From Allodiplogaster sudhausi (lineage: Eukaryota > Nematoda > Chromadorea > Rhabditida > Diplogasteridae), in NCBI GenBank assembly GCA_945643635.1, contig CALZFC010000005.1:6694501-6758500 (forward strand): a stretch of DNA of 64,000 bases, written 5' to 3'. Below are positions 49,699-61,484 of the stretch, piece by piece; positions within the stretch are counted from its first letter, which is position 1; each line of letters starts with the position of its first letter. Below the pieces are notes generated by a model that was not told the DNA's origin, did no database searches, and saw nothing but the letters and a program-made list of their open reading frames with translations. Position numbers and translations under genes: made by a program.

Positions 49699-52411
49699 AT
49701 GCGCGGGACTCTCTGGAGACCTGCGGGGCTCTTCCTTCTTCTTCTTCTCTCGTGGCGTGCCGATTCCACGCTCTCGTATCACACTGAGGAATCTGTCCTA
49801 AGGTCAATTTCTCTTCTCTCTCCCAACTGCTTCGTCCTCACTCCGTTGAACTCCTTCAGATTCGTGAATGAGAGTTCTGTCCTGGAAGAACTGAGCGAGG
49901 GATGTCGTGTGAGTCTGTCAAGAGTCGACAACTACCTCAAGGCCATCGACACTCTCGAGGCACAGCGAGTCTTCTACTCGCAGTCCTTTGCTACAGGTGA
50001 CAACAATCCACTTGTAGATCTTGTCTGGTTACTGTCTCTTCAGGTCCATCAGCGATGTTTCTCTCGAGAGATCAAGATAGATGGGTTTACCGTGGCTATG
50101 AATGTCTCCTCTCTGCCGGGGAATCAACTTTCTCTCGAAGCGAGCACCCAATGCACTTTTGCTACGGATACAATGACGAGGTTCAGCAGACTTCTCTTTT
50201 GTCATATGCAACAATATAAGTTTTCACACGCATGTCCATTTCGAAAGAAGAAGGTAGATCTTTATGATTATAATGGATATGCAGGGATTCAGAGTGCTCT
50301 GCTAGCAACTCGGCTACTATTTCAGGACACCTCAACAGATGCGTATTCCATCTGCATTCCCAGCACGTGTGCTGCCGACCACCTCAAAGTATGATTTCTG
50401 ATCTCTTGAGCTAAGAGAGAAGAAGTAGAATGTGCCTGTAGATGCTGAAGAAATGGCAGTCGATGGAGGCGACGTCGGCGGTGAGTACGAAACAGAAGAC
50501 CATCGACTTCTCTCAGTGCACGAGTTCCCGCCATCCCAAGCAATGGTGTCTATCAGAAAATATTTCATGATGCTTTATTGTAGGGTCCGAAATATACAAA
50601 TGTACATTTATTCACGCTATACTCTCACCTTTTCTTATATGTACATATGTAGGTTGAAATAATCCTTTTCATCCACAACTTTCTCATTACTCTCCAGGTA
50701 CAGCCGCATAGTCCCGATGGCAGACTTCGCAGTGAATATCCTTCTGCTCCTCTTCGTTATGCTTGCAACGGTCTTCCACTATCAACGCGGAGAAAATGTC
50801 AAGTAAGGCGATGCAAACTAAATGTATGTAGTTGCTTCTTTTTCTAAAATTCAAATCGTTGGTTAAGATCGCGACGAGGTCAGCTTCTTCTTGCTTTCTC
50901 AGCAAAAAGAAACCTTCGAAAACTTTGCCAACTCCCAAAGGACCCGCAGGTCCTCTCACTGATTAATAATTTTCGATTTATTTTATTTTGTTTAAAAAGA
51001 AAGAGAAGAAAGTGTGAACTAAAAGACGATGCAGTGCCGTAGTGGAAGGAGTTGTTAAGGCGACAATCACGTGTATGTTTGGCTTGCGACTGCTCGCAAT
51101 GATATGGACTCTCGTCGGCCACTCTTTCATCTTCGTCCAGGCACGTATTTCTTTTCTCCGTTCTTCATTCTTTGTTTATTCTCCTTCATTCTATTAATCT
51201 CAGGCGTACCTTGAAAATGTCGAAGACTTCAAAGATGATCTCGTTGACAATTTCTGGAACCAATACATCACTAATTTCACGCTCTCCGTTGACATTTTCC
51301 TTGTCAGTTCTAGTGTGATTCCTGTTCTTATTATGAGAGGACAGTGGATGAAACTATTCATTGCAGGTCCTGGGAGGAACGGTTCTCTCCTATTCTTGGT
51401 TCCGTAAATGGTTGAAAAACACTTCTGGTACGTGTTTAAGACTTGGCACTCTTTCACTCTCGAATGATCTCTCCTCAGAACCAGAGCCATCGTGGACCTC
51501 CTGGCGCCATTGGCTCCGCTTCTACCGCCACCGTCTGGTCCGACTCTACCCAGCATACATTTACACTCTCACTGCCGTTACTCTCCGGTATCTCCCCGTT
51601 TCTCTTCCTCTTTCTCTCTTTACATCCACTCTCTCTCTCTCTCTTCCTCTCTCTTTCTCTCTCTCCTCTCTCTTTCTCTCTCTTTCTCTAGATTGCTTTT
51701 GCTTGCAGCATTTCAGTGACTCATTACCACCCGATGTGGCCGGGAACAGATCCAGCAGTGCAATGCCCCATTCATTGGTTGGTATCTCCCATTCGCTGTC
51801 ACATTTCCTTCTTTTCCATTGCAGGTATGAGAACGTCTTGTTCGTGAACAGTCTTTTCGATAACCGCTGCATGCCCTGGACATGGTCTCGTCATTTTTGT
51901 TTTTGTTCTTGTCAATATTATACTTGTCTCAGAGAATGTACTGAAAGAGTCTTCCAGGTACATCGGAACTGAATTTATCTACTTCCTGTTGTCTCCAATC
52001 TTTCTTCTCGCCCTTCGAAAATCATTCCGTCTTGGACTGTTGATTTCGCTGCTAACCATCTGTGAGTCCGTTCTCTTCCTCTCTTTCCTTGTTCGTGTCT
52101 AAACTTCTTACTCGCCAGTCGCTTCTGCTGGTCTCAACACAATGGCCATGATCCGCAGCAACTTCCCTCCCACTCAGTTTCTCTGGAAGCAACCGGAGCT
52201 CTTCAATGTCAACTTCATTCAGGTGCTTGCATTCAAGAGAACCTTAGAGAGGAGACTCTTTCAGCACCACATCGAAGTCTACATCAAACCTCACTATCGC
52301 ATTGGCCCGTATATAATTGGCATTCTACTTGGATATTATCTCGCGTGCTATCAGGTCCATTCTAATTCATTCTGTGTCCATCATTACGTCCCACAACGTT
52401 TCCCAATCTAT

Positions 52412-52452
<41 letters not shown>

Positions 52453-53258
52453 ACTTCAGCGCCGTCCGGTGCGTCCAGCCCGTCGCGGGGCTTTCGTAGC
52501 CGTAGGTTGGGCGGCGTCGCTTGCAGCTGGTTTCTGGTCCCTGTATGGGTTGTACCCGAGTCTACAAGGCTGGGACTGGCCAGTGTACCATCTCTTGTAT
52601 GGAAGCATCCACAGGTTCTCGTTCCTCCCCTCCTCGAACTGCTCTCTAACCCTTCACTTCTTCAGAGATGTGTTCGCAGTCTCTCTCGCCTGGTTGATCT
52701 ACGCCTGCCACACGGGTCCGCTCTTTCCTTTCCAGTCCTACTTCTCAGATATTAAGTTCCTTAACCTGCAGGAATCGGCGGCCCCATTAACTTCCTTCTT
52801 TCGTGGAAGCCCCTTCTCCCATTCTCCAATCTCTGCTACTCCGTTTATCTCTTCCACATGATCCCTGTGGTCTTAACCTACCTTCTCGCACCATTTCCGA
52901 TGTGGTAAGGAATTTCCAATGAATGATGCATTTAATTATCATGATATATTTGTCATTTTCGTCCTTCCCTATGAAAATGGCTTGAAGGTTCGAAACGAAG
53001 TGGCGGATGGCCATGCACTGCTGCATCCAACTGGCCATCTCCTACCTCTTCGCCATCTTCTGCGTGCTCGTCATTGAGTACCCCGCACTCAACATCGAGA
53101 AGTATCTTCTGCATGCCCCGCCCACAAAGGTTCCCTTCACTTTATCTTCCTAGAATACTCAATCAATTCAGGCGACACTCAAACCCGTCCCGACTTCCGA
53201 TTCGGAAATGCAACTGAAATCAGAGGACAGTCTTTCCCGAATGTCCACAGCTAAGTAA
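49699..53258 (+). CDS. NRF-6/NDG-4-type (nose resistant to fluoxetine) membrane acyltransferase
   Basis: Multipass O-acyltransferase-like protein with an N-terminal NRF domain; in C. elegans relatives act in lipid/drug uptake. The start MRGTLWRPAGLFLLLLLSW is a signal peptide. The extracellular NRF part has DRWVYRGYECLLSAG, HPMHFCYGYNDE (about 50140) and ICIPSTCAADHLK (about 50360). The acyltransferase part begins LRLLAMIWTLVGHSF (about 51090), with the conserved WxxxGH, then WLRFYRHRLVRLYPAYIYTL (about 51510), NSLFDNRCMPWTW, HYRIGPYIIGILLGYYLACY (about 52300), GGPINFLLSWKPLLPFSNLC and YSVYLFHMIPVVLTYLL (about 52840). It ends at TAA 53256-53258. Intron 51141-51203 has a GC donor, fixed by frame on both sides. 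Almost every exon is under 150 bp. Small gaps remain between about 50180 and 50300. Confidence 0.92.
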
Positions 53259-53899
53259 ATCTACCTCACTTCGCATCTCTTCCACTTGAATCTCTCATTG
53301 AATTGTCGCTCATCTTCAGAAAGAACTTGTTCTATTTCATTGTTATTCCTCCTTCGAAGGAGACTCTCGGCCTTCGTTTGTTGCTTGGTTCAGAAGCGTT
53401 GATGACGACGTGTAGACCTTGTTTTCGCCATTCATTTCTCTATTTCTCTTTCCCTTTTCCGCTCTCTCTCCCCCTATATTTCAAACTAATGCCATTCCAT
53501 TTTCTAAATCCACTTTCCGTGGTGCTTTCTAAAATGACCACTTCTTGTTTGTATGTTCAGTCAAAAAGGAATGCTTTATTAAGAACATGGGACTTCTTAT
53601 GCATTCTCTGTATGCATTAGATATCCATTGAGAACACGAACGGAATGAAAAGGCAGAAGAGGTGATCTTTGGGAATGAATAATCTTTCCCAGGTGTGATC
53701 TCAATGGATATCTTCCAAGGTTTCAAATTCATCTGTACAAACAATGGCGCACTATGAAAACGAAATATTACATTCGTGACTGGTTAATCCTGCTGTTCAT
53801 AGAAATATGAGATGATTGAAATGAGAAAGATAAACTGAACCAATTTGATGCTTCTCATTCATATCAAGAATTGATATGCAATCACATATCAGAGATTCA
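53259..53899. other. Intergenic, between convergent genes
   Basis: Presumed 3' untranslated sequences of the acyltransferase (plus) and the SXP/RAL-2-like gene (minus). A 105-codon plus-strand frame at 53303-53620 has no recognisable domain and immediately follows the acyltransferase stop. Confidence 0.5.
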
Positions 53900-53995
53900 T
53901 TAATAGAAAGAATGGGACGAAAACTCGTTGAAGAGATCCGAATCCTTGAGGTGGCGAGTCAGCTCAGAACGAATTTGTGGCGTGATACCTCTGTA

Positions 53996-54042
<47 letters not shown>

Positions 54043-54753
54043 GGGATAATGGGTGGGAAGTGCTGAGACAATAGAATGAATGTAAAATAAAGGTAAAATA
54101 TTACGGTTAAAAAACAGGGGAAAATGAATGAAAAATCACCGTGATATTTGAACTAGTCGGCTTCTCTTTTCATTCTGACTGAGATCTTCGTTTTCCTGCA
54201 CAAGAATAAGTCGAATGAGCCGAGCTTGGGCGGCAGGCGAAAGCCGCAGCAACGCATCCTTAACACTCTCTACTCATCTTCACTCTCTCTCTCTCTCCCT
54301 CTCTCTCTCATTCATACTTTCTTTCTCTATGAAACCTTCATTCTCATCCTCTTCTCGTTGTCCTTTTTATGCTGCAATCGCTTCCACTCCTCATGGCGAG
54401 CCCTGAATAGCAGTTTCTCGTCTGCCATCCAAGTGCCCACAACTAAGCAGAAGAAAGCCAAGCACTCACCTCGTTTTCTCGTCCGTTGCAGCCACCAACT
54501 CGTCAACTCTTTTTTTGATTTCTTTCATGTTCAGATCGCCGGATTCTTCCAATATTTTCTGCGTTAATAATTAAAATAAGTTCTATTAGCATTGTGAAGT
54601 AAAAAAAACCTCAAGTTGGGCTTCAAATGTCGAGTTTAGAGTTCCCGAGAGCTCAGCACGACGATTTGTGGTCTCCCCACGAACTGCCGGATAAGGAAAA
54701 GCCTCGGCCAGAGCGAGAAAAGAGAGGAGCAGGCAGAATGGACTGATCTTCAT
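53900..54753 (-). CDS. Small secreted SXP/RAL-2 (DUF148)-like protein
   Basis: ATG at 54751-54753 opens a clear signal peptide (MKISPFCLLLSFLALAEAFP), followed by GTLNSTFEAQLE. The next exon reads KILEESGDLNMKEIKKRVDE (about 54490-54555), then a helical segment WMADEKLLFRARHEEWKRLQ (about 54400), then LLRLSPAAQARLIRLILVQ and ENEDLSQNEKRSRL (about 54140-54260), and finally GITPQIRSELTRHLKDSDLF with TAA at 53900-53902. The alternation of LSP-AA-LxxI--N-LS blocks and a central W matches my memory of the nematode DUF148 family, abundant secreted proteins of unknown biochemical role. The phase between exons 2 and 3 is not fully settled. The family call is moderate. Confidence 0.6.
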
Positions 54754-55093
54754 CTATAATTCTATAAGAGTAGATGGAAGTGATGGGAGAGTGGAATGGC
54801 GCGTGGAAGTGAGCGGGACTTCCAGGGATCTCCTTGATAAATAGACGATGGCTGAAATGTGAGAGGAGGCGAGAGAGCAAGGAAAGAAGGAGAGTCAGAG
54901 AACCTTCCGATTCGCAAACAAATGCATCTGCAGCTGATGTAGCGGAAGGGAGCTCCGTGCGGCAGATCGCCCGAGGGGACAATCACAAAAAGAGCCTCTT
55001 CCTGCTTTCCGCTTTGTCCACGCTGCGGTACTCTCCTTCTCTCCCCGTTTCACATCCATTTTTCTCTTCTCTCGCTCTCTCTCGAACTCCTCT

Positions 55094-55131
<38 letters not shown>

Positions 55132-55474
55132 TCTTTCCTCATCTGTTAATAATTCATATTCCTTTACTTCTAATAGTAGCGTTGATCCTGTACGATTATG
55201 GAAACAGTGAATGTATTACTCATGATCGTATTTACTGATCGGTTCCAAGGGAATTTTTTTTAAATATAGAATTCTATGGAATACTGTAGAGAGGTAATCC
55301 CTTCTTGCTTTTAGTTGAATCTCGTCTTCAGTATCTTGCCTGGTACACTTCTTATCATTAAAAAGAAAATTGAGGGCACGGTGTTATTGGCACCGAAATA
55401 AGTCTTTTTTGCAGTATCTGAGCGTGAATGTTATAATTCTATTTCCATTATTGTTCAAAGGCGTTGCCGATCAG
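54754..55474. promoter_or_regulatory. Divergent intergenic region between the SXP-like gene and the sirtuin
   Basis: About 720 bp between start codons that face away from each other; a CT tract lies at 55090-55130. Both promoters should lie here. No specific site was identified. Confidence 0.4.
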
Positions 55475-58004
55475 ATGAGTGACGAGGATGGTTCGGCCAG
55501 GCAGAGAAGAGCAACTGCAGCCGAGAGCAGCGAGGGAACTGAAACTGAGCAGACACGTTCGTTGCTCTCCCTATCATGGCTGGAAACTTCCTTCTTCGAG
55601 TTTAGCTTCTTCATCCTCGGGACCTTCCGAGCCGAACAACAGCGCCCTGAAGAACGCTTCCGACGTGTACAGCAAGTTCGTTGACAGCTTGGAGAGATCG
55701 CTCAATGCAGTCGTGACTGGAGGTAGGATCCAATTTTTAATTGCTTTGCAATAGGTTGTAAGAGATCCTTACGTATGTCCATATGTATGTACATATCTCT
55801 TTTTTTTTGTAAGGGATCCTTATGTATGTCCATATGTATGTACATATGGACATACATAAGGATCCCTTACAAGGTATAGCGTATACCGTATGCGAATTGG
55901 TGCCCAAACTGCTTGTAATTTTTTTCGAGTGAATGGATAGCTGAATGAGGTCTGCTCTAGAAGTTCCTCGTCGAGTATTATGATGAGCAGAACAGGGAGG
56001 AGGGTTCACAAGAACTGGATGGTCGATGTTGATGGTTTTCCGATTGTTTGTGAGATGGTCGATCGGAGCCGGAACCAGCGCTGTCGTCTCTGACCTTTGA
56101 GGGAGTTGCCGAGTTTATCAAGCTTAAAAAGCCGCGCAACATCATTGTCATGACGGGGGCTGGCATCTCAACTTCGGCTGGAATACCTGACTTTCGATCG
56201 CCAGGTCTGGATTTCTGACTCTGTAGGGACAACTCCCGGAACTGTTCTTGTTACCAGGAACTGGGTTGTACAGCAATCTCGCGAAGTATGAATTGGATGA
56301 TCCCCAGGACATCTTCGATATCGACTTTTTCCATGCTAAGCCTGAGCCTTTCTTTACTCTGGCAAAAGAGCTCTTCCCAAAGAACGTAAAGGTATTCCAG
56401 CGAGTACTCTTACTCTCCTTTATTGATTTGAAAGTGTTTTATGTTCAAGGTTTTGAATACCGTTGTTTATTTTAGCCCACTCTCTGTCACTTCTTTGTAA
56501 GCCTTCTTGCTAAGAAGGGAATACTACGAAGATGGTTCACACAGGTTCTGCCAATTTTCTCCTATACTTGAATTGTGATTACTTAGATCAACGGATATCA
56601 CGTGGGAGATCAATCTAATTAGTGTTCTTTTCCAGAATATTGATTCATTGGAATACATGACGGGTATTGAGAAGAATTTGGTTGTGCCTGCCCACGGGAA
56701 TCATCACTCCAGCACTTGCACTAAGTGTCGTACCAAGTACGATCAGGATTGGATATCCAGTTGGTTTTTTTTTCGCCTCATTTCTTGACATTTTAGACAA
56801 TATGTATGAGTTAGTTGTGACTAATGCTTAGATTTGGCTTATTGTTAGTTTAACAATTTCTTAAAATAACTGAAAATCGATATCATCTTTAATGGTCGTT
56901 TCTCTTGGAGGTGTGTTAGATGATCCCGAGCAGCTGGTTCCTCGCTGTGAGAAGAAAGAATGTGGTGGAGTGGTCAAGCCTGACATCGTCTTCTTTGGCG
57001 AAAATCTTCCGCCTCGATTCTTTCAATGTGCCATTCAGGTTATTTCTCTTTCGCACCCTTCTGGCCTTTCAGTCACAATAAGCGATTTAATTTTAAACGT
57101 TTTCGTATTTGAAGTATTTTAGCGCTAACAGTGAGATCAAAGTTGAATTATTCTTTGTATCCATTCCTGTTTTTGTTCTAGATATATATGCTTTATTTAG
57201 CTTTAGTATTCCCTGTTTCCATAGCAAGTGACAACCAAGCGTAACAGTTCACCTTCTGCAGGATTTCCCACAGTGCGATCTGCTGATTGTGATTGGGACT
57301 TCGTTGAAGGTTCAGCCATTCGCTGGACTCGTCAGCGAGGTCAGCATCACTTTAGTTTCATATTTTTTAAATCAATTAATAGTTTTACTTATCCTGAAAA
57401 GCTAAGCAATATGCCTAATGTGAAAAGTACTCTTTGCCACAAAAGATTTTTGACGAGTTAACTAAAAGGGTGTTTTGTCCAGGATAGTTTGTTTGCTTTA
57501 CACCCTAGTTCTGAACCAGTTTCCTTCTCTTTATCAGGTAGATCGGGGAGTCCCGCGCCTGCTAATCAACCTGGAGCCGGCCGGAGAATGGATTTCCCCC
57601 TTGCTCCGCTCCGCCGCCCTCTGCTATGGAAACAAACGGAATAAGAGGTTCATTTCTGTCTGCTATTTTACTTGCACAAATTATTATTTTAGGTTTATAC
57701 GATTGGAGATAATTACTTCCTTCTGTTTTCTGTCTCTTCTTCTCTCCCTCTCTCTCTCCATCTCTCTCCCTCTCTCCCCCCCCCTCTCTCTCTCGCTCTC
57801 TCTCTCTCTCACTCTCTCTTTTATTCTCCTTTTTGTTGTGTGCTCCTTTCGTGAGCAGGAAGCTATCTTTATTTCTTTTATAGGGACGTGTTCTGGCGAG
57901 GAAAATGTGATGAGGGATGCGAGAAGCTGGCCGAACTCCTCGGGTGGTCAGAGGAATTGGAGAGGATTGTGCAGGAAGGGCCTCCAAGTACTCATCTCCT
58001 TTAA
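55475..58004 (+). CDS. SIRT2-type NAD-dependent protein deacetylase (sirtuin)
   Basis: Class I sirtuin that removes acyl groups from lysine using NAD. The start [20 protein letters not shown] (55475) is acidic and Ser-rich. The core starts [19 protein letters not shown], then [17 protein letters not shown] (about 56160-56200), [19 protein letters not shown] and [16 protein letters not shown] (about 56300), and [13 protein letters not shown] (about 56640) with the NAD-site N and D. The catalytic His lies in [32 protein letters not shown] (about 56980), [20 protein letters not shown] (about 57290) and [11 protein letters not shown] follow. The end is [13 protein letters not shown] with TAA at 58002-58004. 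This order and spacing match SIRT2. Oddities: the second zinc pair is C-x4-C (CEKKEC) rather than C-x2-C, and the usual E before AHG is P. Confidence 0.93.
55807..55872. repeat. Perfect 66-bp palindrome with a third partial copy upstream
   Basis: Arms TTGTAAGGGATCCTTATGTA + TGTCCATATGTA (32 bp) are mirrored exactly around a TG centre. A near-identical third arm lies at about 55757-55796 (GTTGTAAGAGATCCTTACGT...). It lies in the second sirtuin intron and could be a tiny inverted-repeat element. Confidence 0.93.
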
Positions 58005-60191
58005 TATAGCCTACTTATTTATTGTTAGTTCATTCTCACTGCTAACGAATTTCTGTAGTGCGGTATAAAAAATTTAAATGAGAATTCCATTCCAGAGAGT
58101 ACTTAAAAATTGTTTAATGTGTTTTAATTCTGTATATCTAACTCGAATTGCTGAAGAAGAAAAAAATCCTATAATTTCAAAGAAGAGGCACGATTTGATA
58201 GAGTTTAAGTTGTGCAAATGAAACAAAGAGGGCGAAAGCATATCGCCAGTGTCGATGACGAACGCCATTCGACAAATATTGTTCTTCATTAAGGCTTGGC
58301 CGTACATAAAATGGTATATTTTGTGTTCGCTCATGGTCAGATATTTCAACGGCCCGGTCCGTATGTATGGACTGGTGGACCTGCAAAAAGTCCGGCCTGC
58401 CCGTGTATGACCGAATATACAAATTACAGAAGCAGATTTATCAAACCAATGCATTGCATGAGATCATGAGAGAATAGGGAAAGAGAGAAACAGAAAGAGG
58501 GAGAAACAGAAAGAGGGAAAACGAGAGGGAGAGAGAGGAGAGAGAGAGAAGCAGATTTATCAAAACCAGTGCATGGCATGAGGCTAACGAACGTTCATTC
58601 TACAGGAAATGGCGGTAAATGAAAATTCTTGTAGAATTAAGTTTTCATGGATCGCGCTGGTCCCAAAATTTAATGAAAATCTATATGTTCGGGCCGGCCC
58701 AAAATCTTAGGCTCATTGACATTTGTGGTACACTTGTCCAAAAGAAGATGTTGGTTTCTTTCTAAACAAGTGATAAGATGGAAGTGCTCCTGCCGCTAGC
58801 CCTTGGCTGACAGCCCGCCACCCTTACTTATCACCACGTGGGCTTCTGTTCCAAACAAGGCATCAACGTTTCTTCCCCGGGACAGGCAACTGCAGACCAG
58901 GGAAACTGATTCCTCCACTTACTGAGTTTTACGTTAGGGATGATGACATTGCGACGCCTAAACATGTATTTTAGAAGAAGGAAGACGGATTCGGTGTCTC
59001 ATATAAAAAGGGCCATTCTTCATTGTAATGAAAGATTGAAGTCCAGGACAAGTGCAATGGTTGGGGGCAGACGCGCCCTTCTCTCATCATCCCCAGCCCC
59101 TTTGCTTCCTAATCTCCGCTTCACAACGAGCCACAACTTGTCGCTCATTCGCGCTCAAGTTATCGCCGAAAGAGAAGCTTATGCTACTGTGATGGCGAGT
59201 CAGGGAAGGGGGAGATAAGAGATGGTGCGGGGAAGAGTCTGCTGGCACTCTCATAAGCAACCCTTCTCCTCGAGATTATAAACGAAATGAGATGCGGATT
59301 GAGGTGGATGCAATTAATTCTATTCTAAGGCGGCCTTTCGACGCAACTGCTTTTTGCTCTCTCTCGGTTCATTGTCCTGTTCCTGTTTTTCCACGAAATG
59401 AAATCGTAAAGTTCATTCGTTCAAACTCTCACAACAGCGAGAGAGGATACGTCACTTTCCTGATCGGAAGTGCGCGCGGGATATCTTTGGCTGATTTGAT
59501 CTAAGAAAAGAAGACGGTCAGATGAAGATCAACGGAAATACGAACTGGAAGAAAAATACCGAAAGTCGTAGTAATCGTAGAACTGATACGCTAATTCCTC
59601 TGTTTCAGGCTGTGTTTTGTTGGTATTAAGAGGGCGGAGAAGGAAGCGTAGGTTAGGAATGGTGGGTGTTCGTGTGATCATTTCTTGCGACTTGCAACTG
59701 TTCTGATGCAACCCTGATGAGTCCTTCTCTGATCGCTCTCTGCATGGCTGGGGGAATGCAGTGAAAGGTGCATAGTGGTCAGGGCGATCTCCCTTCTCAG
59801 TGTTCACTCCTGACGAAATCGTGGCTGGCAGAGACAGACTGTCACTTGTCCACTCAACACTCCACCATCTTCCATAAGAAGATGCAAAGAAACGCTTTCG
59901 TCGAAAGAGCTGACATTTCATAGGTCAATTACATTGACATTCTTCAGGAATTTAAGGCAACATGGAAAATCAACTTGTCATCCACTTGATTGTTCACCCC
60001 TCATTTTTGCAGATAAAAGGCAAATGTATGAAATGGAAGCACTCTTACGTACTCCAAGAGAATCTCAGAGCATCGTAGATGGTAGGTTGTTAGGTTTAAC
60101 CTTTGATCTGTTTCATGATGAAGTCACACTCAGTTTTCTCTCGATGATTCAGTAGTTTTCTCACACCAGAAGTTTCGAGCCGCTTCCTTGA
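58005..60191. other. Intergenic region, no gene recognised
   Basis: Holds a minus-strand 126-codon frame (58074-58454) and a plus-strand 92-codon frame (58940-59218) with no domains I know. A pair of near-identical segments flanks a GA tract at 58429-58582. A minus-strand frame at 59529-59921 also lacks recognisable features. No RNA gene was seen. Confidence 0.4.
58429..58582. repeat. Direct repeat of about 34 bp flanking a GA-rich tract
   Basis: GAAGCAGATTTATCAAACCAATGCATTGCATGAG at 58429 recurs at 58548 as GAAGCAGATTTATCAAAACCAGTGCATGGCATGAG. Between them lies a GAGAAACAGAAAGAGG-type tract. It looks like a local duplication, possibly through slippage. Confidence 0.85.
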
Positions 60192-60745
60192 ATGTACTCT
60201 CTCGATAAACTGTTTCTTTCCGTATCCGTTGTTCTCTTTTCTTCCCTTCCTCTCTCGGTGGAGATTACAGGGGCGGAGTCTTCCCACGGCTCCAGCTATA
60301 AAGGCAAGAAGAGTGCATTGCAGCGGCAAGCAGTCCTTACTTGCTTATCTCTCAGCATTCTCAATCGCTCTCTCACTCTGTGCTCTCTCCACAGCCACTC
60401 TCCCAAGCATGTTCCACATCCACTTCTACGCTGACGACGTCTCCGTCACCGACCTCGTCCAGCAACAGCACCACGTTCTCCGCTTCGCTGATGCCAGCTT
60501 CTCAAGGAGACACAGACAACTCCAGTCATAGTCTGTGCCATCTTCAACTCGGCGGTGAACAAGAAGAAGATGATGGACTGCTGCTGTGGTGTCTACAACA
60601 CAACTGCTTGTTCCTGGAAGAACTCTCTCCGATCCCGGATGAATCGCTCTGCCACGAGCTCCTCTTCCACTTCGGGTGCGACTGCACGATACTTTCTTTC
60701 TCGTGCTGCATTTATGATAATCGGCCAAATATCTCTTTTATATAG
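60192..60745. other. Unresolved coding potential on both strands
   Basis: On the plus strand, ATG at 60192 gives a hydrophobic start (MYSLDKLFLSVSVVLFSSLP), a Ser/Thr-rich stretch follows near 60415-60520, and further on VCAIFNSAVNKKKMMDCCCG with CCC and NTTAC. On the minus strand the same area reads ARERKYRAVAPEVEEELVAE, also protein-like. I could not find a consistent splice path on either strand and make no functional claim. Confidence 0.3.
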
Positions 60746-61225
60746 ACTACTACGTGTCGTTGCCTCACAACTCATTCTCAGAATTTTACGCTCCTGACTG
60801 TTATATGCTCTCATCGCTGATATATGAAGCAATAAAATGTAGCAATAAATTTCCGTGTCGATTGAAAGAGAACATAAAAAAAACTGATGAAGAACTAGTA
60901 GCGTTTATTCTTAGGCCCCTTGATCACTCCGACCTCGTCGGCCAGGCCTCTTCGACATGGGAGGTCGGAGTATATGTCTCATTTTATGAGTGAAGTGGAA
61001 ATCTCACATTGTTTTGACTGATTTTTTTTCTCACACGGTCTTTCAAACCGCGCGCCTTCCTTAAAATAATTTTGGGTTGCTCCGCCGATACTGAGTTTTC
61101 ATTTGGAAAATAAAAGTGTAAACGAAAATTCTGACAATGATGTTTTTATACGGTAGCTATTGTGATATACTTTCGCCGAACGGCACTTATAATGCAAAGA
61201 AGGTCATAAATCCTGTTGTGAAGGA

Positions 61226-61423
61226 TCAACTGTGGAATGAAGGGTGTTTGACTGAACGGGAGACTTCTCTCTGGACAGCATCCACGGCATGTTGAGGCAG
61301 ATGGTGAGAGAGAGAGGAGAGAAGACGATAGTGAGAGAAGGATGAAGAAGCAGAGAGCAGAAGCAGCAGCAACCCGCACAGCCACACCACTTGCACACTC
61401 CGCACCACACTCCTGCAAGGCAT
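61226..61423 (-). CDS. Candidate small secreted peptide, unrecognised
   Basis: An internal ATG at 61421-61423 gives 65 residues: a basic start (MPCRSVVRSVQVVWLCG), a strong hydrophobic core (LLLLLLSASSS), then a hydrophilic tail rich in His and Ser (HHLPQHAVDAVQREVSRSVK). This has the layout of a signal peptide plus short mature peptide. No family is recognised, and the CT/GA bias of the window can create such hydrophobic runs by chance. A plus-strand frame (61485-61865) begins just upstream. Confidence 0.25.
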   Translation of the reverse strand: MPCRSVVRSVQVVWLCGLLLLLLSASSSFSHYRLLSSLSHHLPQHAVDAVQREVSRSVKHPSFHS

Positions 61424-61484
61424 CTCTGGACTAGGAAAACGAAGAATCATCAGACACTCACAGCACATTCGGAGCTGTCACTTC

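Noticed and set aside
58074..58454. 126-codon minus-strand frame
   Set aside because: Not repetitive, but it has no recognisable domain or splice partners and lies just downstream of the sirtuin stop; kept only as a note in the intergenic entry.
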